Assembly: GCA_040954595.2 (NCBI GenBank)
Contig: CM082579.2
Location: 3,410,001 to 3,474,000, forward strand
DNA from: Balanoglossus misakiensis
Lineage: Eukaryota > Hemichordata
DNA length: 64,000 nucleotides
Direction: 5' to 3'
Shown: positions 12,301-23,352 of the stretch, in pieces
Numbering within the stretch: position 1 is the first letter of the stretch
Layout: each line of letters begins with the position of its first letter
The notes under the pieces: generated by a model
The model's input: the letters and a program-made list of their open reading frames with translations, nothing else
Told to the model about the DNA's origin: nothing
Databases searched by the model: none
Position numbers and translations under genes: made by a program

Positions 12301-13298
12301 CTAAACTTCCAAAATATTGCAATCGAATATCGGATTGGGACATGTTACCGAATTGTAAAAAGAGCTCATGACGAGCTCTTTTTGATTGTCAGTATCTGCC
12401 CAAATTCTGGGTAACCATCCCGGAAACGACAGGAATCACCGAATACAGAGATACAGTAATCACCACTTACACGCAATAATAACAATAATAATATCAACAC
12501 ATCAGTGTTGTTCCAAATGAAATGGGAAATATGTTGTTGTTTTTCTTCTGATAACGGGGCGTTGGGAACCACTCCGGTTTTTATTATCGAGCATTCTCGA
12601 TAGAATCATGCGAATCTCGACATGTATACAGCGCTCGGAACGAACCATTGTGAGCACTTTCTTTTCACTCCGACGTTCACGACAGTAACACGTGCAGATG
12701 TATATATATAATGAAATAGTAGACATACCAAGATATTCTATATGTGCACATAGTATGTACAATTGCATGACACATAAAGACATACTATAATTCATGTAAT
12801 TATGCGCATTAGCTGATGCAATATGCATGCGCCCACCAAATGACACGTTGATTGTCGTTTCGATGGCGATTAATACTAAACTACAACCCATTCAACACTG
12901 GGACATGACAACAGCGTGGGTCCACAAATTTTGCCATAAAAGAGGCCGGTCACCCTTTCCTGTCGTCCAAACGCGGACATGCCAGGAACTTGAACTATTT
13001 TCCTGAGATCGCGGCTCAGGAGGATTAAAACGACATTTGCATTTCACAGCTGCCACAGAAAATAAGCCTGCATATGGAGATCGATCTGATGCAGATAGGT
13101 CAAGTATGCTATAGTGGCACACTCAATACATACACATGTAAAACATAGAAACGGGAACGCTCCCCTTGGAAATTATTAGCAAAAATGGGGAAACGCCAAG
13201 GAGGACTGGCAATACAAAACCCTACTTACGATATGGTTACCGTAGTACTTCTCCTCTTTTCTGTCGGTATCGGAAAATTCGATAGATTTCTTAGGCAT
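90..13298 (-). CDS. Gene A: glycine-transporter-like SLC6 transporter, 3' part outside window
   Basis: This is a plasma-membrane Na+/Cl- coupled amino-acid symporter of the SLC6 family, by motif a glycine transporter. Coding exons on the minus strand, in order, are 13298-13230, 7379-7193, 5505-5374, 2223-1788, 1440-1308, 1117-983 and 318-90. All junctions are GT-AG and the frame stays open for 440 codons. Visible features are the RGNW cytoplasmic gate, [15 protein letters not shown] of TM1 (Gly, not the Asp of monoamine carriers), LIPYLIM in TM2, YYN in TM3, the EL2 pair C-x8-C, and [13 protein letters not shown] of TM6 with the Trp typical of glycine transporters. TM7 carries NCGTS. TM8-12 lie left of position 1. 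The EL2 loop is about 65 residues longer than in the neighbours. The start is chosen because exon 1 resembles that of gene B and ends phase 0 at GTAAGT. Glycine as substrate is inference. Confidence 0.93.
319..982 (-). other. Gene A intron 6
   Basis: 664-base intron between the TM5 and TM6-7 exons. Short open frames on the plus strand here have no recognisable domain, and I see no other feature. Confidence 0.85.
983..1117 (-). CDS. Gene A coding exon 6 (TM5)
   Basis: Exactly 45 codons, phase 0 at both ends, [20 protein letters not shown] then [10 protein letters not shown] to LKSAR. VVYFTA.FPY and RG.TLPG are SLC6 signatures. Confidence 0.95.
1308..1440 (-). CDS. Gene A coding exon 5 (TM4)
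   Basis: 133 bases, acceptor TTTATTAG, reading [16 protein letters not shown] then [20 protein letters not shown] and a final Lys before GTAAAT. The length is identical in B and C. Confidence 0.94.
1441..1787 (-). other. Gene A intron 4
   Basis: 347-base intron between the EL2 and TM4 exons. It contains two copies of the palindrome TAGGCCTA (1524-1531, 1534-1541) and nothing else that I recognise. Confidence 0.85.
1788..2223 (-). CDS. Gene A coding exon 4 (TM3 and extended EL2)
   Basis: 436 bases. It starts IGYAMV, carries the TM3 motif LYYNVI, the loop disulfide pair in [10 protein letters not shown], then a long Gly/Ala/Ser/Thr-rich loop with six N-glycosylation sequons, ending SEEYW. The matching exons of B and C are 241 and 238 bases, so the loop is about 65 residues longer. 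Confidence 0.95.
2224..5373 (-). other. Gene A intron 3
   Basis: 3.15 kb intron between the TM2 exon and the TM3/EL2 exon. It holds a GACG/GACA microsatellite at 2275-2324 and a CRE palindrome at 4344-4351. No coding exon with SLC6 similarity is seen. Confidence 0.85.
2275..2324. repeat. (GACG)n/(GACA)n/(GATG)n microsatellite
   Basis: Imperfect tetranucleotide array GACGGACGGACAGACAGACA and on to GGATGGATGG inside gene A intron 3. Confidence 0.9.
5374..5505 (-). CDS. Gene A coding exon 3 (TM2)
   Basis: 132 bases encoding [20 protein letters not shown] through [13 protein letters not shown] to FKG. The Tyr of IPY is the family's chloride ligand in TM2. Size and phases equal the matching exons of genes B and C. 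Confidence 0.95.
5506..7192 (-). other. Gene A intron 2
   Basis: 1.7 kb intron between the TM1 and TM2 exons. On the coding strand it begins with a GA/GT repeat (7041-7180). No other feature is seen. Confidence 0.85.
7041..7180. repeat. (CT)n/(CA)n microsatellite beside gene A exon 2 donor
   Basis: Long CT-rich tract with an internal CACACACACAC stretch. On the coding strand of gene A it is GA/GT-rich and begins roughly 15 bases after the exon 2 donor at 7192. Confidence 0.9.
7193..7379 (-). CDS. Gene A coding exon 2 (N-terminus and TM1)
   Basis: Opens in phase 0 with [12 protein letters not shown] and ends inside a Gly codon after [20 protein letters not shown]. It holds the RxxW gate (RGNW) and the Ala and Asn of the first sodium site. 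The donor is GTGAGAT, followed at once by a GA/GT microsatellite. Confidence 0.94.
8288..8300. repeat. G13 homopolymer
   Basis: Thirteen consecutive G in gene A intron 1. Confidence 0.9.
12357..12383. repeat. Perfect hairpin AAAAAGAGCTC / GAGCTCTTTTT
   Basis: Eleven-base perfect inverted repeat with a five-base loop (ATGAC). It resembles a stem with a T tail, but in an animal intron no terminator function can be claimed. Confidence 0.85.
13230..13298 (-). CDS. Gene A coding exon 1
   Basis: Twenty-three codons, reading [12 protein letters not shown] and ending GNHI, then donor GTAAGT in phase 0. It is recognised by similarity to gene B exon 1 (MVKKSIQF...GNDI). It encodes the cytoplasmic N-terminus. 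The next exon is 5.85 kb away. Confidence 0.85.
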
Positions 13299-13383
13299 TG
13301 TCGTTATGCAAAAGCGCCGGTATGGGCAGCCTGTACGCTCGTATCGTTGAGTTACACTGAAAACCCGCGAAAGCCAGAACCAT

Positions 13384-13442
13384 AACCATAACAAAGCAGA
13401 TTGCCGGTGTAGGTGGATGTTAATCAGTATAGAGCTTATTGG
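13384..13442 (-). promoter_or_regulatory. Gene A proximal promoter elements
   Basis: On the minus strand, CCAATAAG (13442-13435) and CTTTGTTATGGTT (13396-13384) stand about 144 and 98 bases upstream of the gene A ATG. Both words also occur upstream of the gene B ATG. CTTTGTT resembles a SOX-type site. Promoter role is inferred from position and the shared words. Confidence 0.5.
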
Positions 13443-13926
13443 CTGATGGTGGCCAACGCCCCCATGCATATGCGTAGTAGTAGATGTACATAATTTATTG
13501 CGTATAGGCGGGGCCAAGTGTGAACGTGAGAGAGTAACTTTCATTCACCCGTTCCACCATTCAGCTAAGCTGTTCGACCTCGAGTGTCTCGCTCTCCCGC
13601 GCACTGGGACTCCACGTTATGTAACGACAGAACATTTCAGCGCAAAGACTCATCAAAGAAAAGAAATCAAAATGGGGGGAAATCCTTTAGATTACAGTGT
13701 TACATTCGTTACTGAACTCACTAAGTTCTGACAAGTTCGTCTGTTGTCGGGGAAAGGCAGACGGGTCATGGTTAATACCCAGGTTCACGTGAACAGATAA
13801 GTGGCGGCAGGTCAAGGCTTTCGACAGTAACCTTCGTTTCGAAAAAAAAACCTGGTACCAACCATGCAACGCTTATTGCATCGTTGTATATTTCCTTGAG
13901 ACGGCGGTATTGCATAGCGAACAAAA

Positions 13927-13939
13927 CCCTAACCCTAAC
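13927..13939. repeat. Short interstitial telomere-like repeat
   Basis: CCCTAACCCTAAC, about two units of the animal telomere repeat. Confidence 0.8.
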
Positions 13940-14594
13940 AGACTATACTTACTAGTAGTCCACTGACATATATAGTCACTGTCATACTGTAGGGCGTGCA
14001 TGCAACTGCACGTCCCCGGGGATTGCCTAGTTTAGTGGGCATCTCACTCTTCCATATGGCTATCAGAAACACCACAGAGTTCCTAAGATACATTACACCA
14101 ATAAAAATACTAGCTGGTTGCCTAACATTCTTTTGAGCAGCGTAACTGCAATGTTGAGACATTCAGTGGTGTGCATATGTCATAATACCGTCGGAATAGT
14201 TAGACACACACACTCCCAGATACCCATACAAGACATGGCATGGCTGACTCTCTTCTCACGCGAAGGCCAAGAATGAATGCACAAACGTTCAAACCCTGTG
14301 CTTCAATATTAATTGAAATGGCAAAACATAAACATGACTTTTAATGTTACCGTTAATTTCACACCAGTACCGTACTGACACATGTACATGTAATTAGGTT
14401 ACACAGTCTAACAGTTATGCTAATTACGGTCAATGTACTAGGAGTTCCACCCAAAATCCGCTGGCATTCACGGAGCATACACATTCCTTTGCGATTTACT
14501 AAAGTTTCATTGTCTATTGTTTCACGTAGTCATTTGGCGTCCATTGTTCTAAGAACTGACGGTGGATCAGTTATTATAATGCAAAAGACCGCCA

Positions 14595-14630
14595 CGGTCA
14601 TTGCCCTCTTTAATATAGAGGGCATGACCG
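14595..14630. repeat. Imperfect hairpin, 14-15 bp stem
   Basis: CGGTCATTGCCCTCT pairs with AGAGGGCATGACCG across a seven-base loop, with one bulged T. Pairing continues weakly outward. It has a small-RNA-precursor-like shape but no evidence of expression. Confidence 0.8.
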
Positions 14631-16736
14631 AGGTGTACTTTCGCGCGTTGGCAAGGAAAGCCAAAATTCTACGAAGTCTATATACGAAGTAGCGCCGCTA
14701 CTGGTCAAATCAAAAACGACCAGAGACACAAGCTCCAAGCATTCTGCGTGCACTATTATCTTATCAGCAATCTTCATGACAAGACGGAAGTCAGTGGGAG
14801 GATACTCCCATGTCTAACACAGCTTGACGTCTGCTTTTGGCCCAATGTCAGCAATAGTCTCCTCACATGTCTATCACAACATTGAAAGACGTAACATCGA
14901 AAATATTGCCATTTTTTTCGATTGACAAACCAGTCTTGAGATATGTGCTATTCATTTTTCGGGTTACCAAAATGGTTGCCGGTAGCAACTGGTGACCTCT
15001 AGCGGGATACATCCATATGCGAAAGGCCACAAAATGAGTAACCTTGGTGTCATTTTAACTGTCTGACTGGCCTGACCTTGTAAGTCTGGGGAATCTAGCA
15101 GGGCGATATCTTTCTGACGAAGTTAATCCAGGCCAAGCTAACTCTGGTTGTCTATAGGAGCACCGCGCCCTATCAGTGTGCGAGGGCACAGTCCCTCTGT
15201 AACATACAGTGATATAGGGACTGAGGCGCGGATAGGGGAACAAACCGGCATGGCACACTCGGAACTGTGAGAGTCTAGAAAACAGCCGGCTACATTAAAA
15301 CAATGCCAGTCTGGTATTGAAATGAGAATGTGTCCCAAGACGATGTGCGTGAATGCCTCAAGTGAATGCGAACTATCTCCATCCACGGTCGACCGACATG
15401 TTCGCGATCCATCTGTTTAATACTGTCAACGCATGGACGGGGGTAGCCCATGCGTATCCAGCGAGAGGGAGTTTGAATCAGGGGAAATACTGATTGTAGA
15501 TGATGATATTTCAGATAAATAAATAAACGCACGTATGTGAACGCATATTAGCCTTGTCGAGGGCTTTCCGATACAATTCAGATTTCCGCCCAACGTCGTG
15601 TTGGCACAAGTCTGGACACGGCCACGCCAACAGTAAATAGCCGTCACAGAAGATGCGTGGCCACGGTTGGCCCCCATAAATCCTACTTGACAACCCCAAG
15701 TCTGTTTACAAACAAAGTTGTCCGTGAATTGATGGACCGTCCACAACGGTGGCGTAGAATCCATGGCAACCGCTTGGCGGCACAGAAACTCGACTACTGG
15801 GCGGCCTGTTGTCCCATTGGCAAACGAACCCACTCTTTATAACGGTATTGCGGGCTTTTCATGAGCGCTTTTAGTATATTTTGACGATTATACGGTTCTT
15901 CAATCTTCTCCCTGAGCCCACAGACCACAACATATGCAATCGGGTGCGATACCCGTTTATTCTTTCACTTGTTCACATTTAGATGTACAGCTACAATCAG
16001 AGATTGATAATTAAAATATGTGTGTATACCCATCAGTAGACCAAACATAAGTTTGAAAGTAAAATCATGACAATAACGCAAAAAATAGTGGCAGCTCGTG
16101 GGACTTGATTTGAATATCAAGCCATCATTCCATAATACGAATAAATGTCTACATATAAATAGAAACACTGTCTGTCATTGCCCTTTCCCCGGTAAATGAC
16201 CCCAAAATTCAACGCAGTGGTCCAAGATGGCTGTGGCAGCATATAATAGGGAACAAGTTATATGAAACCACGTTTTTTATTTAATAGTAAACAGCGACGT
16301 TATCAAATGATCATTTTGTTTCGAATACCGATTGTTTTGAATATGTGAATATTTTCCAACCGGTGACAAGGATATATCGTGGTATAGGCAACCCTCCATG
16401 TGACTGAAACAGTAGACCATATAATTATTGGTCACAAATTTGTGAATTTTAAAGACTGACGTCCAATTTGTGAATATTTAATTCGGGCTTTTAAAATGAA
16501 CTTTTGAAAAAAAAAATACGTTGAATAATCTCATTATCACTTGCTTTGGTCACACGCTGCTCAAACTCTTTCCATAAATAGACATTTTTTTCAAACTCGT
16601 GACCATTGACGTCATTGCTCGTTACGTAACGCCCGTGAGAGAATACTAGGAACGGAACCTAGTTCAAGAGTCCGTATAAATATGCATACATTTTAGTATC
16701 ATTTTCAAAACATAAATCTATCAACATAATATCGTG

Positions 16737-16744
16737 TGACGTCA
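16737..16744. promoter_or_regulatory. CRE palindrome TGACGTCA
   Basis: Perfect CREB/ATF-type site immediately left of the hairpin at 16745-16775. A second copy lies at 16607-16614. Confidence 0.4.
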
Positions 16745-16775
16745 ATAGTAGTGGATTAATGTAATCCACTACTAT
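16745..16775. repeat. Perfect 14-bp hairpin with 3-base loop
   Basis: ATAGTAGTGGATTA, loop ATG, then its exact reverse complement. No transposon ends are evident around it. Confidence 0.9.
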
Positions 16776-16978
16776 ATGCTACTTTTTGTTGACTGTGTGT
16801 GACTGCGTACGTTTTGGAGTGAAATTCAATAATTAGCCACGCTATCGAACATGATTGTTCCATGCCATCGACGAGTGTATTGTAAATAGAAAAAATCAAC
16901 ATTTCCATCAATCCATAACAAGTCACAAAGAGTTGTTTTAGGGACCGGAACTATGTTTTGACCTCGGTTAAATATTTC

Positions 16979-17062
16979 GGGGGGGGGGGGCTCTCTCTTT
17001 TCTCTCTGTGTGTGTCTCTAGTCTCTGTCCCCCCCCCTCTCTCTCTCCCTCTCGCTCTCTCA
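16979..17062. repeat. G12 run followed by CT-rich tract
   Basis: Twelve G, then alternating CT/GT and a C-rich stretch. Simple repeat. Confidence 0.85.
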
Positions 17063-17488
17063 ACTTATGCCCAACTCACAGCCACTTGAGCAGTCGTTAA
17101 TTTAGGATCACATAACGTTTTTATATTATTTTAGAAAATCCCAAACGGTGCCACAGTATTGGCATTCATCCAAGTTGTTGCGCATCGGAAGTAGGTCTAC
17201 ACAACAGCACGCATGCGTCGCAGTTTCCGTCGACGTTCTTTCCTACTGAGAGCTGTTACCATATGGCCGGATTAAACAAAAATATTAATACTGGGGATTA
17301 TCCCTTTTGACAAATTTATTTGTCGTCAAATTCGGGACAATCTACGACTTTCGTATTTAAATGTGGAGACACCTGTGATAAATATTGTTATTTGCTATAC
17401 AAGGTGAATTAATATATAAAGTTAATGAATCGGGTCTCTTAAATACGTCACAAAAACACAGAAATCTTGACTAGAATCTTCAGATGCT

Positions 17489-17498
17489 CCCCCCCCCC
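17489..17498. repeat. C10 homopolymer
   Basis: Ten C in the A-B intergenic region. Confidence 0.85.
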
Positions 17499-18369
17499 GT
17501 GCACCTGTGGTTTGTTCAGGCGAACATATTCCCAGCCAACGTGACAAGTCGTTGCGCATCTGACAACCTTCTGAAAACAGGTTGTGGCATGCATAAAAAT
17601 AGATGACCCTTATTTGAACACGCAGACGATATCCATAAATAATTGGCAAAGGCATGCATCTCATTGTCGCTATACACAGCACAAGAGTGTCGAGTACCGG
17701 CGATGCTGCCAATCCTGGTTATATCCACACAGGCATAATTAATCAAAGTATTTCTGTCTCAAACATCAGACGTCGCGTTTTATATTTATTGAACCAGTTA
17801 CAATCTATTGCACATTCATCGACGGAAGAGTATAGCATGGACCCTGGCTAGCCAGTTTAATTTCTTTTCGTGTTTTTTTCTGATGTCTGACCAAAGAAAA
17901 AAAATTAAACTATTCAGTTTGGTACCTTAGCAAAAAAAGCTCAAATGTACTGTTGCTGTTTTGATTTCAAATCAAATCGTCTTGAGTTTGAGGGCGTTGT
18001 TTCATTCCATCAGCGGAACACCTGGAGAAGACGAAGACGTCGACTATCTGAAGATGTTTGAGGTCCAAATGAACTTGAAGAACCCTTTCCAGCATGTATA
18101 TCAAAATTGTCACCAATGCTGATGCAATTTTCTCGCCCAATAGCTCTCTGAAGTCTCCACAGGTATATATACCTGGCGTCATCTTCCTCAAAATCTTCCA
18201 CAGTCATCACCCAAACTTCGTTTTACACCATGTAGGCGTTGTCATGGGTACAAACTGGGACCAATGTTCTAATACCCATGGTGGCCGTTCCACTATGTTC
18301 ACTACAGGACCAGTTCACTGAAAAATTTACCTGTTGACTACATGTTATGGCAAGATTCCATTAGCCACA

Positions 18370-18382
18370 CCCCCCCCCCCCC
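18370..18382. repeat. C13 homopolymer
   Basis: Thirteen C in the A-B intergenic region. Confidence 0.9.
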
Positions 18383-18642
18383 ATAGAGGGACTGTTTTTA
18401 TGGGTATCAGTCATTCTCGACAGGCAGCCGAGGGGAGAGATGTTAGGTGAGGGTCAAACAAGTCAAGGGCACGGGACTCGTCGGGAAAATACAGCCAAGA
18501 TGACAAAGAGAGCCGATGAATAGCTGTGGATCCACACCTGCGGGTTATAGACTCTATAAAATCGGGTTACATAATTGATTGTAAAAAATACCAGACAAAT
18601 GTCAGCCTTGCCCGCTTCCTGTGCGTCCACTCCCGTCGAATG

Positions 18643-18655
18643 CCCCCCCCCCCCC
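18643..18655. repeat. C13 homopolymer
   Basis: A second run of thirteen C, about 270 bases from the previous one. Confidence 0.9.
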
Positions 18656-19675
18656 GGCAGCACAACCCCACAACTTTATCAATCAGATCTGTACGTATGA
18701 TGAAATCACGGGTCCATATCGCATAATTTTATCTGACAGACAAGGTGTTTCATTACGATGACTTGCATATTACAGTGCCACAAGTCATGTGGTGGTACCG
18801 TGGTTCTGATGATAACCAGCATGTTGGTCAGAAAAATCAATTTTTATCACGGTACCTGATGACAAGCAAATCTGACCCGTCGCTTTCCGTCGTGACATTG
18901 TTAGTATTCCGAAATTAGCACTTCTGAGATCAAGAATAGCCTAAAATATTTAAACAATTGTCTCTCATGGGTAATGGTTGGAATAAGCTCTACCGAACAC
19001 TGCAATTCCATGAAAAAAAAAACGTTTGCCACCTGCGGGTGTAGGAACATAAATGTCAATGACGCACTCTGTAATCGCAGCCTCGATGACATTTGCACAC
19101 GAAATTAATTCAACCTACGCACACGCATGGTATATGAGTATAAATTATGATTGATATTTCCTTTAGAATTTCACGTGACAAGGTGTGTTCACCCGTACCC
19201 ATGCCCTGTTGAGTACCGTGATCAACGTCGTACTATCAGTCTACATCCTGTCGGGTTAGTTTTTTGCATACATTAAGTGTTGTAAATATTATCGTCATGT
19301 GACTTGCACGTGCTGCTGTCCACTGGTGGGTACGTCGACATCGAGGATGCTTTATACAAACATACACAAACTGGGGTGGGATGTCGATTGTCAATAAAAG
19401 ATCAACTACATGTATATACGAGGCTCATTACCTGCAAGGTGTGTGCAAGTAATCTGTGTGTGTTCTTACTTATCATCTTTTCATCCTGTGACTTTTAGAA
19501 CTTTTAGCACCTTGTCAATCTTTTGTTCTCATTTGGAATTATCTAGTGTAATTATTAAATTAAACATGTGTTGCCATGTCAATTCACAAGTCAATTCACG
19601 AGCTGCTGAATTGTAATCTCTATAAACACACAATCAGATACGCAACAACAACAATAACACCAACAACAATGTAAT

Positions 19676-19722
19676 GATAGATGGATAGATAGATAGATAG
19701 ATAGATAGATTAGATAGATAGT
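19676..19722. repeat. (GATA)n microsatellite
   Basis: About eleven GATA units with two interruptions. Confidence 0.95.
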
Positions 19723-19774
19723 GTATTCATGTTTATGACGCAATAAGGTTGCAATGACTCCTATCCATTACTCA

Positions 19775-19786
19775 CCCCCCCCCCCC
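19775..19786. repeat. C12 homopolymer
   Basis: Twelve C, shortly after the GATA array. Confidence 0.9.
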
Positions 19787-19927
19787 TTTGCGATGACCGG
19801 AGGATGTTGCAACTCATCGTGCCACAGCGAATGATTGTGAAGACCAGAAGGCCAAAAAAGTAATTGAGCTCGTCCTGCTATTTCGAGAAATACATATATA
19901 GGTGAAGCAAAGCCGTGATATGGCAAA

Positions 19928-20012
19928 TCCTATCTCTCTCCAGGCAACCCCCTTCTCTCTTCCCCACTCTCTCTCATCCTCACCACCCTCCCTCTCTCTG
20001 TCTCTCTCATCC
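19928..20012. repeat. CT-rich low-complexity tract
   Basis: Pyrimidine-rich stretch of CTCTC/CCCTC words with a TCTGTCTCTC core. Confidence 0.8.
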
Positions 20013-23000
20013 CCACACAAGATGAAATACCCGACCAGCATTCCAAACATATCTCTACCTTCAAGTAGTTCTAATCCGTTTACAAGATGCACCTGTACAG
20101 TAATCGTAGCCTCTACACTGCGGAGAAATCGAACATGAACCTGCAGGTGTGCAGTGTAGGCCTACCGTATAGCGTATACACGGTACCCGCTGTCACCTCA
20201 CGGGTCGCCGGGTTCAAGACAGTGGACTGTACAAATACGGTGCCCTTGTTGAAAGTTGTGAAGTGACCGTGCATGTCTTTGCACCGGGTGACCACAAGAA
20301 TCCATACAGTTGCGTATATTTTTGAATGAATGCATTCCGATGCACTCGCGCGTAAAAGCTGAGAATAGTCATTCAAAAATCAACAATGAAGATAAAAATA
20401 GACCGTATCTCCGGGTTGAGGTGTTCGGCTTCTTATTGTCTTCTTGTTGTACTTCTTGATATAACTACAGTCCGTCTATCACACCTCTATAGAGCGACTG
20501 TGATATAACCAAAGAAGTCTATACTTGTACTTTACGACTCAGTGCACTGTTAGAATTTAATGTATTTCATTAATATCATTTTCAACAAAACCATGTGGCA
20601 TGGTAAGAGCCAAACTTTTCCTGTATTTTTTATTTCATTCACATGATATTTCATTCTTAGAAACACTGGGTCTTTACACACAGAGTTTCAGGCAGTGACA
20701 AGGCCGCCATGTCCGTTTGACTCGATAAAAAAATACATACGTCAATTTGAATCAAGATGGCAAAAATGTGTCCTAAAATACCAGCCTATATTTTCTGGTT
20801 TGTCCCCTCGCCGCGTAAAACCTGTGACCTGTATCGTATAAAGCTGTGGTAACACATTAATAAAAATACAAACATTGAAAGACATCAAATAAAATTTACA
20901 ATCTAATGAGAAACACCACTTATCAATGTCTAAACATGGGGCTCATGCGTTTAAAATCATTATCCTTGATAATGTGCTATAATCCACCTTTTATTCGATC
21001 AGCCAGAAATCTGATACGGATCTCTTTAATATGGTCCACGCTATAATCGGATAATTTAAAAAAAATTATATATGTACTGTGAAATAGGATTGCAGGTTTT
21101 AAAATACAAAGTGGATGGCTCCATCGAGGAATTTCATGTATTTACATTTGCATCGCTTGACACATAGGCCAATACAGACGTGACGCAAATGGCAATGTTT
21201 ACACAGCAGGCTTAGAGTGGAATTGCCATGGCGACGTGGATGTAATGATGATGGAGGTGGTGATGTCATGATCCGTGTAACCATACTGTGATACAGGTGG
21301 ACTTCTACTTTGTCACTGCAGTGCCTGCACTGTCTATAATTGCAATCAATCTCGGACTGTAGGTATCACAGGATGAATGTTTTGTGAGCTCCTTGTTTGA
21401 AAATGCATGTATAGACATGGCATATGGCTGGAGCAATATCCGTCAAAGGAAATATCAGCACTATCTCCGGCCATGCCCATGGTCTAACTACGTCACACAA
21501 TCACGATAATGATGTTTAATGTTTATCTACATGTATACACAAATGTCTATTCACGATCCCTCCTCAACCGATCGGCTTGTGGAGGGGCTGTGGTCTAATT
21601 TTACTTTTTTCGGCGACTTTCATAATTATACCGATCAAATGAATCGAGAATATGCACGTCACCAAATGATCGTAAATCCTACCCTGAGAATAAAGGACAA
21701 AACACAGACAGACTCTGAGAAAAAGTCTCGAAAGAGGTTTAGGAAGGGTTACATCGTCAAATTATGAAATGAAAGCAACGTGGGCGTGAAAAAAGACAAC
21801 TTTCTTTGTTACACAACATTACGTAACAACCGCGGCAATAGGCGATGACGTTGGGTCACGAGTTTAGAGTGCAGTGGAAAATCACCATAATAAATTGAGT
21901 GTCCGCACAAGATGTTGCATTAAAAACCATTATGATCTATTGTTTTGAGGAAACATTTGGCGTTGAAAGACAGGACAAGTTCACGTCCCTTTCTCTTGGA
22001 GACTGCTTGACCATTGACTTTTCCATTTCAGAAATTTCGCCAGATTTCGCCCTTAGAGTCGCATAAAGCACATGTCATGTCAAGTCCCACACACATGGCC
22101 GGGCTCAATCGCTCTACAGATTGCAGTAGGCACTTTTATCGAGGCCCCAGGCAACGTGAACGGACATTTTGCTCCAAAAATACATAAACGAAGCAAATCA
22201 TCAGTATCACCAGCAATATTTGTGTATTACGAATGACTTTCTTTTGTATGTTCTTATTGTTGTGTCTCTGTGGTAGGCATACTGGGGCACACACCTGTCT
22301 TTTGAGCATGTAACATTCAATGTAATAACAAATATTTTATGGATATCCCCCACCTTTTCTCGTTCCCCCATTTTCAGTTAAACTTTCGTGAAAATGAGCA
22401 ACATATAATTTGAATAGGCAGACACTCATATTTACGACTCAGTCAGGTATTACAATAGGAAACACACCTGCACGTTGCAGGATCTACGTTATAAAATTAA
22501 TTTGGAGATGTATTATAAATCATGAATATAATTTTTAGGAAACATTTCTCACTCAAAAATTCTCTCGTGTGCAAAACGCAGACCTGTCATACTTATGCAA
22601 ATTGATTACCGCATAATGCATTTTGGCGGAGATCACGCTTCCTGTGTGTGATCTCGATGACCTATGGTGAATGAATGGGTGATTACGCACACGATAAATT
22701 GTTTAAACCTGTACTGAAAGAAGTTTTAGTTTATTTCGTGAAAGGGTCATTGTTAATTGGCAATTTTCACGTATTTAAATACAGTTACATGCTAAGGGTG
22801 GGTGACAGCGGCGCGTTTGGACGGTTTCGGGTGGATAAAAGGGCGATAAAGGCCGTCGTCAGGCGAAGTATATTTCTGAACTAACATGTATCTTCTTTAG
22901 CCAGCTGCAGCACAAAATAAAAACATCGTTGTGGGATTGTACATGTCACGTGGGCGCCACGCCTGGTGACCTATTTACGATTCATGCACTACAACACGGG

Positions 23001-23141
23001 AACGCAACTCTTAGCCTTTTCGAACGGAGCTTATAAACCGCAGTTGCGACGAGAAACAAAATATTGTATTTCCATGTTCGCCATGATATTCACGTGAAAC
23101 CCTTGTCTTCCCGCTTCAACCTAGCTATTTGCTCCGTTGCT

Positions 23142-23352
23142 ATTGGCGGCTGAATCTATTACGTCACTAAGTGAAAGCAGGCTACTAGGGGCGGCCCAGC
23201 AGACCATATACGCGCGAAAACTTGCCTCTGACATTGATTGATGACTAAAAGCTTATTATGAATGAACAACCAATAAGAGCTAGCCGGGTAATTGTCAGCT
23301 TAAATTACCTATTCTAATTTAGTTTGCAAATGAGCCATACTTTGTTATGGTT
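23142..23352 (+). promoter_or_regulatory. Gene B proximal promoter elements
   Basis: An inverted CCAAT box (ATTGG, 23142-23146), a CRE-like TTACGTCA (23159-23166), CCAATAAG (23270-23277) and CTTTGTTATGGTT (23340-23352) precede the ATG at 23431. The last two words recur upstream of gene A. No TATA box is obvious. Role is inferred. Confidence 0.5.

Larger units (their letters stand above)
7380..13229 (-). other. Gene A intron 1
   Basis: 5.85 kb intron between the short first exon and the TM1 exon. It contains a CRE palindrome (8107-8114), a 13-G run (8288-8300) and an 11-bp hairpin (12357-12383). No conserved coding segment is seen in either strand. Confidence 0.75.

Noticed and set aside
12214-12343. 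Minus-strand ATG frame ending in a good donor (ACA|GTAAGT) as gene A exon 1
   Set aside because: The donor leaves phase 1, while the TM1 exon needs phase 0, and it lacks the KKSI similarity found at 13230-13298.
12357-12383. Rho-independent terminator
   Set aside because: The shape fits, but this is an animal intron where such terminators do not operate.
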